Positions 1 through 8,966 are shown, numbered from the stretch's first letter. The stretch: 45,992 nucleotides of DNA from an uncultured Eubacteriales bacterium (GCA_934444645.1 CAKSCV010000023.1:1-45992); one strand, 5' to 3'. The notes: generated from the letters alone by a model not told the origin. Program-made: numbers and translations.

Positions 1-49
1 CTTTTTGCTGCCTTTTTCCTTTAAGTTGGGATATATGGGGCTTCGCCCC

Positions 50-360
50 GCGTGCTTTTTGGTTACTTTTTGCACGACGCAAAAAGTGACAACCCGTTCT
101 CTTTGCAGAGAATATCGAGGTTTTGCAAACCTCGAATCAGCGCACCGCAGCCACAGCTTCGCACCGCAACAATTAAAACCTTTGTAAGAGAGCTTCGAGG
201 TTCTGCAAACCTCGAACCAGCGCACCGCAGTGACTTTTTCGCACCGCAACAATTAAAAACTTTCAAGGGAGCTCCGAGGATCGCAAACCTCGAATCAGCG
301 CACACAGATAACACCTTCCCACAAACAAACTTAAATCCTTTGCGGCTTTGCCGCTTTCTT
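50..360 (+). repeat. Modular palindromic repeat cluster, copy 1
   Basis: Non-coding stretch built from two kinds of palindrome. A hairpin of the form GTTACTTTTTG...CAAAAAGTGAC lies at 62-90. Three palindromes of the form CGAGGTTTTGCAAACCTCG follow at 116-134, 196-214 and 275-292, the last slightly degenerate. The palindromes are followed by a shared linker (AATCAGCGCACCGCAG, then CGCACCGCAACAATTAAAA). The same modules in the same order recur at 41942-42269 and, inverted, at 45780-45985. Short open frames here are products of the repeat and I do not call them genes. Confidence 0.85.
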
Positions 361-415
361 CCGCCTGCGGCGTTTAAGATTCGATTAAGGTCTGCCAAAG
401 TTCCCATTAAACCTA

Positions 416-443
416 TTGCTTTTCCTTTTTTGTGTGCTACAAT
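416..443 (+). promoter_or_regulatory. Putative sigma-A promoter for the PAP2/VanZ pair
   Basis: TTGCTT (416-421), 16-bp spacer, TACAAT (438-443), followed by a strong AAGGAGG ribosome binding site ahead of the start at 476. Confidence 0.5.
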
Positions 444-475
444 AAAACCGTCATCACAAAAAGGAGGATTCGCAA

Positions 476-1153
476 ATGAACCGTGTACTTGCCTTTCCCC
501 GATTTCCGAGCCGCATCAAACGCTTCTTCTTCGAGCACCCCTTTTTGATGCTCTTGTATTTTCCGCTGTTTTTTGTTTTGTTTGAGCTTTCCGAAATCGG
601 CTGGTTTGTCACAAGCTATCATACGGTCGAATTCTTTTTCGACCGTTATATTCCCTTTTGCAGCATATTCGTCGTGCCATATGTCGCTTGGTTCGCTTTC
701 GTCGGCAGCATGACGGCGTATACCTATTTTTTCGAAAAACGGGAATTTTTGCGCTATATGAGCTTTATTGCCGTCACTTATTCCATCGGTTTGGCCACGT
801 TTTTCGCTTTTCCGAGCATACAGCATCTGCGTCCGACTGTCTTTATCAACCCCGGCTTTTTCGACCGCTTGGTCATCGGCATTTATGCCTCCGATACCAA
901 CACCGGCGTGTTTCCGTCGCTTCATGTGGTCGGTCAGCTTGCCGTGCTCTTTGCTTCATGGCATTGTCAAAGGCTGCAAACGGCTGCATGGCGTGTTTTT
1001 TTCACGGTTTCCGGCGTGCTTGTCTGCGCCTCCACCGTGTTTATCAAGCAGCATTCCCTATTAGACGTGCTTGCCGGGCTTTGCCTTTGCTTGATCGTCT
1101 ATCCGCTCATCTATAAACGGCCGCATTTGACCGAGGAGGTGTCCGCAAAATGA
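476..1153 (+). CDS. PAP2-superfamily membrane phosphatase-like protein
   Basis: A 225-residue integral membrane protein with about six hydrophobic segments. It carries the PAP2 (phosphatidic acid phosphatase type 2) signature: an RP pair at residues 119-120, FPSLH at 146-150, and an S-x-x-x-x-x-QHSLLDVLAG block at 186-201 with the conserved histidine near 193. Family members remove phosphate from lipid phosphates or move phospho-head groups between lipids at the membrane; the arrangement also fits the inositolphosphotransferase-like branch. Substrate unknown. The start is set by AAAGGAGG 8-10 bases upstream. Its last codons overlap the next gene by 4 bases (ATGA), indicating translational coupling with the VanZ-like protein. 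Confidence 0.85.
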   Translation: MNRVLAFPRFPSRIKRFFFEHPFLMLLYFPLFFVLFELSEIGWFVTSYHTVEFFFDRYIPFCSIFVVPYVAWFAFVGSMTAYTYFFEKREFLRYMSFIAVTYSIGLATFFAFPSIQHLRPTVFINPGFFDRLVIGIYASDTNTGVFPSLHVVGQLAVLFASWHCQRLQTAAWRVFFTVSGVLVCASTVFIKQHSLLDVLAGLCLCLIVYPLIYKRPHLTEEVSAK

Positions 1154-1827
1154 ATGACGCACGCTATTTTCTTTTTCAGCTGTATACCTTGGCCTGTCCG
1201 CTTGTACCGTTTGCCGTTACGGCCTTTCTCTTGCGGCACCACACACAAAGAAAACAAAAAAGCGGCGCGGACGCGTGCTTGCAAACACCGTCCCGCCGCG
1301 CGGAAAGCTTTTGTTTTATCGGCGTGATGCTGTTCGGCATCTACCTTACAATGGTTTTGGATGTGACCAACAGCGGCACGCTGTACGACCTTCTTCGTTC
1401 CGGTGGGCTTGCCATTGACACTGCCACCGTCAACCTGATTCCGTTTTCCGATCCGGAATATTCGAAGGTCGGCTATATACTCAACGTCATCATGCTCATG
1501 CCGTTCGGATTTTTGGTGCCGACGCTGTTTCGCGACAAGCGGAAGCTGTGGAAAACTGCCCTTGCCGGCGCATTGTTTTCGATACTTATCGAAGGCAGCC
1601 AGCTTCTCAACTATCGCAGCACCGATGTGGACGATGTGATCTTAAACACCCTCGGCGCGGTCATCGGCTATGGGATCTACCGGCTGTTTTCGCGGCTTTT
1701 CCGGAAGGATGTCGGAAAAACGCCGTGTCTGCCGTGCGAAAGCGGCGTTTTGGTGCTTGCCGCCTTTTTCGGGAAATTCTTGTTGTTTAACGGCTTGCAG
1801 ATGGCGTGTCTGCTGTATGAAGGCTGA
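1150..1827 (+). CDS. VanZ-like family membrane protein
   Basis: A 225-residue membrane protein with four or five hydrophobic segments. The central part (roughly residues 55-190) has the VanZ-like pattern: VNLIPF, a run ending in LNVIMLMPFGFLVPTLF, then IEGSQLLNYRSTDVDDVILNTLGAVIGY. VanZ of Enterococcus gives low-level teicoplanin resistance, but most family members have no established role. It is coupled to the upstream PAP2-like gene by a 4-base overlap. It converges with the next gene on the other strand, with only 3 bases between the two stop codons and no obvious terminator between them. Confidence 0.87.
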   Translation: MNDARYFLFQLYTLACPLVPFAVTAFLLRHHTQRKQKSGADACLQTPSRRAESFCFIGVMLFGIYLTMVLDVTNSGTLYDLLRSGGLAIDTATVNLIPFSDPEYSKVGYILNVIMLMPFGFLVPTLFRDKRKLWKTALAGALFSILIEGSQLLNYRSTDVDDVILNTLGAVIGYGIYRLFSRLFRKDVGKTPCLPCESGVLVLAAFFGKFLLFNGLQMACLLYEG

Positions 1828-1830
1828 TTT

Positions 1831-2775
1831 TTACGAACGCTTGCCGACCGGAATTTGAGCAACGATGATGCCGAAAAGCACCACCGCACAGCCGATGTAG
1901 CCGCTAAGTGTCATGCGTTCATGAAGCAGTAGCGCACCGCCGATGGCGGCAAACATGGATTCGGTCGAAAGAATAATGGCTGAAACGGTTGGATGCGCAC
2001 CGCGCTGACCGATGGTTTGCAGCGTATAGGCAACGCCGGTGGACATAAGACCGCCGTAAAGAATCGGAAGCAGCGCCGCCTGAACCGCATTTGCCGAGAT
2101 GGTCTCGGTGAAAAGGGCAATGACAAGGCTCAGAATACCGACCGTGAAAAACTGGGTGCAGGAAAAGCGAAGCGGCGAAATCGAGCTGTTAAAGTAATCA
2201 ATAAAGACGATATGTACCGCAAACATCACTGCACACAACAGAAGCACCACATCGCCAAAGCCGACCGTCAGTGTACCGCCGAAGGTCTTTCCGCCGCAGG
2301 CGATGCGAAGCATTGCCGAAAAGAAAGGCGTATCGCCCGAGGACATACTGCCCGAAAGGATGAGAAACAAACCGATGAGTGCCAACACCGCGCCGAACCA
2401 CGTGTTGCGGTTGGTGCGCTTTTTTAAGAATACCGCCGAAAAAATCGGTACGATAACGGTATACAGAGCCGTTAAAAAGCCGGCTTTTCCGGAGCTTCCG
2501 GTGATGTTGACGCCCCATTGCTGGAGGTTGGCGGCAATAAACAGAATGACGCCGGCAGCTATCCCGGCAAGCGTGGTGATTTTGCTTTTTCCTTTTTCGC
2601 CGCGCTCAAAAATGAGAATCACCGGAATCAGCGATATCGCGCCGAGCATAAAACGAATGCCGTTGTAATAAAACGTGCCGAGAGCCGCACCGCCCGAGAC
2701 CTGTGCCACAAAGGCAAAGCCCCAGATGATAGCGGTCAAAAGAAGAATGAGAATCGAAGTTGGTTTGTTTTTCAT
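1831..2775 (-). CDS. EamA/DMT-family transporter
   Basis: A 314-residue protein with about ten hydrophobic segments in two EamA repeats (roughly residues 7-145 and 172-308). Typical motifs are AIIWGFAFVAQ at the start and the SGLLMSTGVAYTLQ-like GLMSTGVAYTLQTIGQR and LSTESMFAAIGGALLLHE segments in the second repeat. Drug/metabolite transporters of this type exchange small metabolites across the cytoplasmic membrane; the substrate cannot be read from sequence. The start ATG at 2775 has an AAAGG site about 10 bases upstream. Confidence 0.85.
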   Translation of the reverse strand: MKNKPTSILILLLTAIIWGFAFVAQVSGGAALGTFYYNGIRFMLGAISLIPVILIFERGEKGKSKITTLAGIAAGVILFIAANLQQWGVNITGSSGKAGFLTALYTVIVPIFSAVFLKKRTNRNTWFGAVLALIGLFLILSGSMSSGDTPFFSAMLRIACGGKTFGGTLTVGFGDVVLLLCAVMFAVHIVFIDYFNSSISPLRFSCTQFFTVGILSLVIALFTETISANAVQAALLPILYGGLMSTGVAYTLQTIGQRGAHPTVSAIILSTESMFAAIGGALLLHERMTLSGYIGCAVVLFGIIVAQIPVGKRS

Positions 2776-2810
2776 GGTTTTGCAGGACCTTTCGCAGAGT
2801 AAAAAGCTGT

Positions 2811-2843
2811 ACCGGAGAGTTTTTCAATCGAAAGCTCTCCGGT
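2811..2843 (-). terminator. Hairpin between phosphoesterase and EamA gene
   Basis: A 13-bp stem (ACCGGAGAG...CTCTCCGGT plus wobble and A-T pairs) right after the phosphoesterase stop. The T run is weak on the minus strand (CAGCTTTTT), so efficiency is uncertain. Confidence 0.55.
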
Positions 2844-2849
2844 TGTTTG

Positions 2850-3704
2850 TTATTTTTTATGCATGCCGCCGGACGCGGTCACATCGATGCACACAAGCTC
2901 AGGCGGATTGAAGATGCGCGGAATCGGAAAGCTTTTGCCTAAGCCGCGGCCGACCACCAGCGTTCGGCTTTCGCCCAAATCATAAAGACCGCCGGCATAT
3001 TTCGGAAAAATTCCCTGATGCGGCGCGAAAACGCCGTTGATAAGTCCCGGAATGCGCCATTGCCCGCCGTGCGCGTGTCCCGACAGAGCCAAATCGAACG
3101 CTTTGCCGTATTCTTCTGCCAAACGCACCGAAAGCTCGGGATGGTGGCACAAAAACACGGTGAACACGCCGTCGTCATTATTTAGTGCCGTTTCTGCCTG
3201 TGCAAGCGCACCCTCAAGACCGGCCTCTTGGAGGTCGTCGATCCCGGCAATGCGGATTTGTCCGCAGGCGGTATCACAAAGCACCGATGTGCCGCATAAC
3301 ACCGTGATGCCGTAGGAACGCACAATCTCGCGCACCTCGTCGGGCTTGTCCGAGCGGTATTCGTGGTTGCCCGTCACATAATAGCAAGGGTAACGTTTCC
3401 CGAGTGCTTCGAGAAGCTCCAAGGCCGGTGCGCGGTCTTTGTCCTCGGCAAGCACATCTCCGGCAAATAACAGCAAATCCGGCTTTAATGCGGCAATTTC
3501 GGAAAGTAAATGTTCTTGCTTTTTGCCGTACCGCATGGCGTGCAGGTCGGAGATGAGTATCAGACGCAAACTCCCGGCGGCGATTTTATCGGTCGCTACC
3601 GTATACTGCCGCGTGACGCGCCGCAGGGAAACCAGCGTGCCGGCGACTGCCGCGGCAAAACAGACAATTGCCAAAACAAGCGCAATTTTTAAGAGAAAGG
3701 ACAT
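2850..3704 (-). CDS. Membrane-anchored metallophosphoesterase (YkuE-like)
   Basis: A 284-residue protein. Residues 3-27 form one hydrophobic anchor, followed by a calcineurin-type phosphoesterase domain with all metal-binding motifs visible: DLH (53-55), GDV (82-84), GNHE (112-115), CHHPE and SGHAHGG toward the C-terminus. Such proteins hydrolyse phosphate esters with a di-metal centre; YkuE/LpxH-like relatives act at the membrane, but the substrate here is unknown. The start codon lies 5 bases after the stop of the GH28-like gene and uses an AAGGG site overlapping that stop, so the two are probably co-transcribed. Confidence 0.86.
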   Translation of the reverse strand: MSFLLKIALVLAIVCFAAAVAGTLVSLRRVTRQYTVATDKIAAGSLRLILISDLHAMRYGKKQEHLLSEIAALKPDLLLFAGDVLAEDKDRAPALELLEALGKRYPCYYVTGNHEYRSDKPDEVREIVRSYGITVLCGTSVLCDTACGQIRIAGIDDLQEAGLEGALAQAETALNNDDGVFTVFLCHHPELSVRLAEEYGKAFDLALSGHAHGGQWRIPGLINGVFAPHQGIFPKYAGGLYDLGESRTLVVGRGLGKSFPIPRIFNPPELVCIDVTASGGMHKK

Positions 3705-3709
3705 AACCC

Positions 3710-5173
3710 TTAACGCAGCACGATGTTTTTGACAACGCCGCCCTTTTTGGGTGCGTCGCCGTCGCCGACGATGAGCGATTCGGGCAGATTGGACGTGCTT
3801 CCGACATCAATACCGAGGGCTTTTTTGTCAGTCTGCCTGACGCCGTTGACAAAGACGTTTTCAAAGAGAATATCGGTGATTTCGGTATTGTCGGCGGCGG
3901 CTGCAATGTTGGACGGCGGAATGCGGCCGTCCTCGGTGGTGACGTAGATGTTCTTGAAGCGGACATCCGCAATGTTGCCGGTCACATCGTCATGCGACCA
4001 CATGGTGTGGATGGTGAGAATGGTAAACAACAGCGGCATATGCTTTTCGTTTGGATTGACGTAAATTTCGTCGCGTGCGGTCTGTAATTTTCCGGCCATG
4101 GCTTTGGCGGTATATTCTGTGTAAATGTCCTCAAAACGGATATTCGATACATCGGCATGGTCGCCGTGCTGAATGTCCATCATGACCGAATCACCGTGAA
4201 TGACATGAATGTTCTTAAAGCAGATATCCGAAATGGTGGGTGCGCAGGTCTCCGCACCGATCTCCATGGCGCGGCCCCAGTCGCACCACAGCACGCAGTT
4301 TTCGGCATAGACGTTGCGTACCGGAAGCGTGGTGTTGCCGGCAAGACCTTTGATGACGATGCAGTCGTCGTAGTTGCGAAGATAGCTGTTGCGAAGCACG
4401 GCGTTGGTGCAGTTGGTGAAATCGCAGCCATCGGAGTTGTAGCGCCACATACCGATGAGCTTGATGTTATCCACAGTCACATTGGTGCAGCCTGCAAAAT
4501 GAGCCGACCACGAGGAGGAATTGACGATCGTAATGCCCTCGACCCATACGTTTTCGCAGTGAGAGAAAGCAAGCGGCGAGCCTTTTCCGCGCTCGATGCT
4601 GGAATTGTCCAAAATGCCGTAGCCGAGTACGCGGAGGTTTTTCTTTTCCGACGCGGAAAAGCCTCCGTAAACGATCGCGCCCGGTGCAAAATAGACCGTT
4701 TCGTTGTCGCAAAGCTCCGTAATTTCTTCGGAGTAATGCACACCGGACGAAAAATACAGCACGTTTTCGTCGTTCTCATCGATGCCGAAATCCTTTTCCG
4801 GGTCGATAAAGACAGTTAACACATGGTGCATATCGTCAAATTCGACGGAATACTGACCGGCGCCCGGGAAGGTGACTTTGACCGCACCGCCATGTATCTC
4901 CGGCTTGATTTTCTTGTCGAGCGGACGAACCGTCACGCTTTCAAACGGCTCTTGGGGCGTGATGACAAGTGTTGCTTCACCGTCTGAGCCGAGCATGGCA
5001 AAAGAGGTCGGTTCGGTCTGGTCGAACGGACGTTGATAGCCCGGCCAAACCTGGTTGAGCGGAAATGCCGACACATCACAGCCGTACACGCCGATGCTTT
5101 CGCCGCTTTCGGTTACAACCGAAAATGCGTCGGAGACTTTTTCGTAATTTTTCGGAAACGAGTAGATCTTCAT
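3710..5173 (-). CDS. GH28-like right-handed beta-helix glycoside hydrolase
   Basis: A 487-residue protein from the ATG at 5173, preceded by AAAGGA; an upstream in-frame start at 5221 has no such site and would overlap nothing useful. After an N-terminal beta-rich part (about residues 1-150), repeated beta-helix rungs of the pattern N-V-x-V-x-x-I-x-I follow. The polygalacturonase-type catalytic region is recognisable: NSDGCDF (246-252, usually NTDGID) and YDDCIVIKG (268-276, usually GDDCIAIK). The acidic residues are kept. There is no signal peptide, so it would act inside the cell on imported uronic or other oligosaccharides, or export is unrecognised. It sits in the ruv/rbgA gene run with 26 bases to rbgA. 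Confidence 0.75.
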   Translation of the reverse strand: MKIYSFPKNYEKVSDAFSVVTESGESIGVYGCDVSAFPLNQVWPGYQRPFDQTEPTSFAMLGSDGEATLVITPQEPFESVTVRPLDKKIKPEIHGGAVKVTFPGAGQYSVEFDDMHHVLTVFIDPEKDFGIDENDENVLYFSSGVHYSEEITELCDNETVYFAPGAIVYGGFSASEKKNLRVLGYGILDNSSIERGKGSPLAFSHCENVWVEGITIVNSSSWSAHFAGCTNVTVDNIKLIGMWRYNSDGCDFTNCTNAVLRNSYLRNYDDCIVIKGLAGNTTLPVRNVYAENCVLWCDWGRAMEIGAETCAPTISDICFKNIHVIHGDSVMMDIQHGDHADVSNIRFEDIYTEYTAKAMAGKLQTARDEIYVNPNEKHMPLLFTILTIHTMWSHDDVTGNIADVRFKNIYVTTEDGRIPPSNIAAAADNTEITDILFENVFVNGVRQTDKKALGIDVGSTSNLPESLIVGDGDAPKKGGVVKNIVLR

Positions 5174-5199
5174 ATATATGCGTCCTTTCTTGTTGAACG

Positions 5200-6318
5200 T
5201 TATTGGCCCTTTTGCGGCCATTCGAGCGTGATTCGCCCGATCTTGCCGTCGCGGAATTCATCGATGAGCATACGTGCCGTGCGCAGCGTGTCCACCTCGC
5301 CGCCGGAAATGAGAAGCGAACGGGCGCGGCCGATGGCTTCGAAAATCTCGAACGGCTGCCGGTCGTTCACATCGTCGGCAGACAATTTGAAACGCTGCAT
5401 CATGAGATTGGGATATTTTTCAAACAATTCCTTACACAAAAGCACCGCGATTTCTTCGGTATCCAAAATTTCATCGCGGATAGCACCCGTATATGCCAGA
5501 TGAAGCCCGACGGTTTCGTCGTCAAACTTCGGCCATAAAATACCGGGCGTGTCGAGCAGGTCGATGCTGCCCTCGACCGTGACCCATTGTTGGGAACGCG
5601 TAACGCCGGCTCTGTCTTGGGCTTTGGCTTTGCGCGAGCCGTATAGCTTATTGATAAGCGTGGATTTGCCGGAGTTGGTCACACCCAAAATCATGGCGCG
5701 CGGCAGACGGCGCATACCGCGCCGTTCGTAGGCGGCGAGCTTTTCCTTTAAGGCTTCGCGGATGGCCGGAAGAATTTCGCAAATGCCGGTGCCGGTCACA
5801 CAGTCGGTGAAGATGACCGTCTTGCCCTGCGCGGCAAAATATTCCTTCCAGCGTGCGATGGCGTTCGGATCGGCAAGCGAGGATTTGTTCATGAGCGTGA
5901 TATACGGCTTTCCGCCGAGAATCTTTTCGATATTCGGATTACGGCTGGAAACCGGGATCCGCGCATCGCAAAGCTCAATGGCAATGTCTACCATAGCAAG
6001 GCTCTCACCGATTTCGCGGATGGCCTTGGTCATGTGTCCCGGAAACCATTGAATGGCGCGCGCAAGCTCACTTCCGGTGGCGGCTTTGCGTTCGGAGTCT
6101 TTGGCTTTTGCCTTTTTCGGACGCTTGTCTGTGTCAAGAGCCGCACCGGTCGCACTGTCTGTAAGGACGCGCGGCCGCTTGTGATACGGCTTGGTGCCGT
6201 TCGGCGCGCTTTTATCGTTTTTTGCGCCGTTCGGCTTGGCAAAGGGACGCGCACCGTAGTTTTTTGCGCCTTTTGCGTTTTTATTGCCGGCTTTGCCCGG
6301 CTTTTTGTTTTGTGTCAT
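5200..6318 (-). CDS. rbgA: Ribosome biogenesis GTPase RbgA/YlqF with basic N-terminal extension
   Basis: A 372-residue circularly permuted GTPase that assists late assembly of the 50S ribosomal subunit. IQWFPGHM at residues 89-96 is the usual beginning of RbgA. Motif order is permuted as expected: G4 NKSSLAD (144-150), G1 GVTNSGKST (212-220), G3 DTPG (256-259). The first 85 residues are an extra low-complexity tail rich in K, N, A and G, probably disordered and RNA-binding. The G4 motif has serine where many relatives have NKxD; the aspartate specificity may be supplied by the later D. The gene follows ruvB by 9 bases. Confidence 0.9.
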   Translation of the reverse strand: MTQNKKPGKAGNKNAKGAKNYGARPFAKPNGAKNDKSAPNGTKPYHKRPRVLTDSATGAALDTDKRPKKAKAKDSERKAATGSELARAIQWFPGHMTKAIREIGESLAMVDIAIELCDARIPVSSRNPNIEKILGGKPYITLMNKSSLADPNAIARWKEYFAAQGKTVIFTDCVTGTGICEILPAIREALKEKLAAYERRGMRRLPRAMILGVTNSGKSTLINKLYGSRKAKAQDRAGVTRSQQWVTVEGSIDLLDTPGILWPKFDDETVGLHLAYTGAIRDEILDTEEIAVLLCKELFEKYPNLMMQRFKLSADDVNDRQPFEIFEAIGRARSLLISGGEVDTLRTARMLIDEFRDGKIGRITLEWPQKGQ

Positions 6319-6327
6319 GATCGTTTG

Positions 6328-7452
6328 TTATTCCTTACTGTCGTCGCTGTCAAACAGCGTGGCATTCTGTGCTTTTTCGGCCTTGGCGGAGGCTTTTAAG
6401 TCATTCCGTTCGGGATAGGCAAAGCCGAGATGCTCATATGCACCGCGTGTGGCGCATCGGCCGCGCGGCGTGCGGTTGAGAAAGCCGAGCTGCAATAAAT
6501 ACGGCTCGTAGACATCCTCAAGCGTCACGGCTTCTTCGCCGATGGTGGAGGCGAGTGTTTCAAGTCCCACCGGACCGCCGTCGAAGAATTCGATGATGGC
6601 CGCAAGCATCCGACGGTCGGTCATGTCAAGCCCCAGCTCGTCCACTTCTAACATATCCAACGCTTCGGACGCGACTTGCTTTGTGATCACGCCGTCGGCT
6701 TTGACCTGTGCATAATCGCGCACACGCTTTAACATGCGGTTAGCGATACGCGGCGTGCCGCGCGAACGCCGGGCGATTTCGTAAGCACCGTCCGGATGTG
6801 CCGTCACGCCTAAAATATCGGCACTGCGGCAGACAATGTCGCATAACTCCTCCGGCGTATACAATTCCAGCCGGTAAAGGTTGCCGAAACGGTCGCGAAG
6901 CGGCGAGGAAAGCTGACCGGCACGCGTGGTCGCGCCAACAAGCGTGAACGGCGGCAGCGGCAGACGGATACTCCGCGCAGACGGGCCTTTTCCGGTGATG
7001 ATATCGAGGTTGTAATCCTCCATGGCCGGATATAAAATTTCTTCGACCTGCCGCGGCAGACGGTGAATCTCATCGATAAACAGAATGTCCATCGGCTTTA
7101 GGTTGGTGAGCAGTGCCGCAAGCACACCGGGCTTTTCGATAGCCGGTCCCGATGTGATACGAATGTCTACGCCCATTTCGGCGGCAATGATGGTCGAAAG
7201 GGTGGTCTTGCCGAGTCCGGGCGGCCCATGCAGCAGAATGTGGTCGAGTGCTTCGCCGCGCATTTTGGCTGCCTGCATGGAAATGGACAGTTTTTCCTTG
7301 ATTTTCTTCTGCCCGACATAATCCTTTAAGGTCTTCGGACGAAGAGAAAGCTCGGCTTCGTAGTCCTCGGGCGTTTCCGAAGAGGAAACAATACGGCTTT
7401 CAAAGTCGAATTCCTCTTCCTCATAATTTTTGTCTCTGTTGCTTTTTATCAT
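6328..7452 (-). CDS. ruvB: Holliday junction branch migration ATPase RuvB
   Basis: A 374-residue AAA+ motor that drives branch migration of Holliday junctions together with RuvA. Visible features are Walker A HGPPGLGKTT (75-84), Walker B DEIH (127-130), sensor motif GATTRAG near 175, the arginine finger region LRDRFG, and the C-terminal winged-helix domain ending near LGFLNRTPRGR. The last 35 residues (NDLKASAKAEKAQNATLFDSDDSKE) extend past the usual end and look disordered. The start lies 20 bases downstream of the ruvA stop, so ruvA-ruvB form an operon. Confidence 0.97.
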   Translation of the reverse strand: MIKSNRDKNYEEEEFDFESRIVSSSETPEDYEAELSLRPKTLKDYVGQKKIKEKLSISMQAAKMRGEALDHILLHGPPGLGKTTLSTIIAAEMGVDIRITSGPAIEKPGVLAALLTNLKPMDILFIDEIHRLPRQVEEILYPAMEDYNLDIITGKGPSARSIRLPLPPFTLVGATTRAGQLSSPLRDRFGNLYRLELYTPEELCDIVCRSADILGVTAHPDGAYEIARRSRGTPRIANRMLKRVRDYAQVKADGVITKQVASEALDMLEVDELGLDMTDRRMLAAIIEFFDGGPVGLETLASTIGEEAVTLEDVYEPYLLQLGFLNRTPRGRCATRGAYEHLGFAYPERNDLKASAKAEKAQNATLFDSDDSKE

Positions 7453-7472
7453 TTTTTCTTCCTATTTATGCA

Positions 7473-8096
7473 TTACATCAGCTTTGTGAGTGCCGAACGA
7501 ATGAGTTCCTCCAGTGTTGCACCGCTTGCCTTGCGGATGGCGGTCACGGCCTCCTGACGGGAATAGCCGAGAACCACAAGTGCGTTGACCGCTTCTTTGA
7601 ACATATCGTTTCCGGCGTGCGGCGTTTCGGCGATTCCTTGCGGCAGGTCTTCGGACGTGCCCCATGCGGTGAGCTTGTCTTTAAGCTCTAAAATCATCTT
7701 TTGGGCGGATTTGAGTCCCACGCCTTGGGCGGCGGAAATGGCACGCGCGTCCTGCGAAGCGACCGCCGCGATAAAATCGTCCGGCGAAAGCACCGACAGA
7801 ACGGCAAGCGCGGCTTTAGGACCGACTCCGGAAACGCCGAGGAGCAGCTTGAAGAGGTCGCGCTCGCGTTCCGAATAGAAGCCATAGAGCTCGGCGGCAT
7901 CCTCGCGCACCACATAGTGTGTGAACAGCTTGGCATTTTTGCCGACCGTGTTGCCCGACGCCGTAAACGCGCCGCCGGCGGCAAGGCTGTCATAGGTCTT
8001 GCGCGTGATCGAAACAAGATATCCCACGCCGCCGCAGTCGATGACCGCGCGGTCAGGCTCCAAAAGCGCTAAAATTCCGTTCAAATAATAGTACAT
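7473..8096 (-). CDS. ruvA: Holliday junction DNA helicase subunit RuvA
   Basis: A 207-residue protein starting at the ATG at 8096, chosen because MYYYLNGILALLEPDRAVIDCGGVGY matches the normal RuvA start and is preceded by AAGGA. It has the N-terminal OB-fold, central helix-hairpin-helix motifs (LLGVSGVGPKAALAVL and AAQGVGLKSAQKMI), and a C-terminal domain III (ALVVLGYSRQEAVTAIRK) that contacts RuvB. The tetramer binds four-way junctions. It heads the ruvA-ruvB-rbgA run. Confidence 0.97.
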   Translation of the reverse strand: MYYYLNGILALLEPDRAVIDCGGVGYLVSITRKTYDSLAAGGAFTASGNTVGKNAKLFTHYVVREDAAELYGFYSERERDLFKLLLGVSGVGPKAALAVLSVLSPDDFIAAVASQDARAISAAQGVGLKSAQKMILELKDKLTAWGTSEDLPQGIAETPHAGNDMFKEAVNALVVLGYSRQEAVTAIRKASGATLEELIRSALTKLM

Positions 8097-8213
8097 ACCA
8101 ACCGTCCTTGCTGTTTGCTGCTTAAAAAATATTCCAAACGGGCTATACGTCTCCCATAATACTATCATTGTACCCGATTAAAACAAAAAAGTCAAGGAAA
8201 AATGCTGTATTTT

Positions 8214-8252
8214 GCAAAAAAAGCGTCGCCACAAATCCGTGACGACGCTTTT
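8214..8252 (-). terminator. Rho-independent terminator of the OmpR-type regulator
   Basis: Stem AAGCGTCG (8221-8228) with CGACGCTT (8243-8250), extended by further pairs, followed on the minus strand by seven T residues. It ends the transcript of the response regulator just downstream of its stop at 8277. Confidence 0.85.
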
Positions 8253-8276
8253 GTCTTTTGTTTTGCGAACAAGTGC

Positions 8277-8966
8277 TTACTGCTGCAGAAGTTCAAATTT
8301 GTAGCCGACGCCCCAAACTGTCTTGATGGTCCACTTGTCGGATACGCCGTCCAGCTTTTCGCGCAGACGCTTTACATGTACATCCACCGTGCGGCTGTCG
8401 CCGAGGTAATCAAAGCCCCAGACCTTGTCAAGCAGCTGGTCGCGCGTAAACACGCGGTTGTAGTTGGAGGTGAGGAAATAGAGAAGCTCCAATTCCTTTG
8501 GGGGAATATCCACCGGCTTTCCGGCAAGCTTCAGCTCATATTTCTGCAAGCTGATTTCGAGATTATCGAACTTGATGACCTCGCTGTCGTCGGTGTCGTG
8601 ACCGGAATAGCGGCGCAGCACGGCTTTGACGCGTGCCGAAACTTCCTTCATGTCGAACGGCTTGGTGATAAAGTCGTCCGCACCGAGTTCAAGACCGAGC
8701 ACCTTGTCGAATACTTCACCCTTGGCCGTCACCATAATGATCGGCTTGGAGGACATTTCGCGGATCTCACGGCAAACCTGCCAGCCGTCCTTGCGCGGCA
8801 TCATAATGTCCAAAAGCACAAGATCCGGTTCGTAAATCTTAAAGGCGCTGAGTGCCTTGATACCGTCATAGGCGGTAACGGTCTCATACCCTTCATTTTC
8901 AAGATAAATCTTCAAAAGGTCGCAGATGTTTGTATCGTCATCTGCAATAAGAATTTTGTAGCCCAT
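8277..8966 (-). CDS. OmpR/PhoB-family response regulator (orphan)
   Basis: A 229-residue regulator. The receiver domain (1-120) has the acidic pair DDD (9-11), phospho-acceptor D53 in LLDIMMP, T in VTAKG, and K in FITKPFD. The C-terminal winged-helix domain (about 130-229) has the usual PPKELELLYFLTSN and TRDQLLDKVWG segments and ends in WGVGYKFE. It activates or represses genes once phosphorylated by a sensor kinase, but no kinase lies beside it. A TATAAT-like -10 is at 9021-9026 without a convincing -35. It is followed by a strong terminator, so it is probably its own transcription unit. Confidence 0.93.
   Translation of the reverse strand: MGYKILIADDDTNICDLLKIYLENEGYETVTAYDGIKALSAFKIYEPDLVLLDIMMPRKDGWQVCREIREMSSKPIIMVTAKGEVFDKVLGLELGADDFITKPFDMKEVSARVKAVLRRYSGHDTDDSEVIKFDNLEISLQKYELKLAGKPVDIPPKELELLYFLTSNYNRVFTRDQLLDKVWGFDYLGDSRTVDVHVKRLREKLDGVSDKWTIKTVWGVGYKFELLQQ

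Noticed and set aside
116..292. Palindromes as a CRISPR array
   Set aside because: Intervals are not unique spacers of constant length but conserved linkers, and no cas genes are present.
5..475. Open frames of 60-177 residues in the first 475 bases
   Set aside because: They are built of the repeated palindromes and linkers and have no ribosome binding sites.
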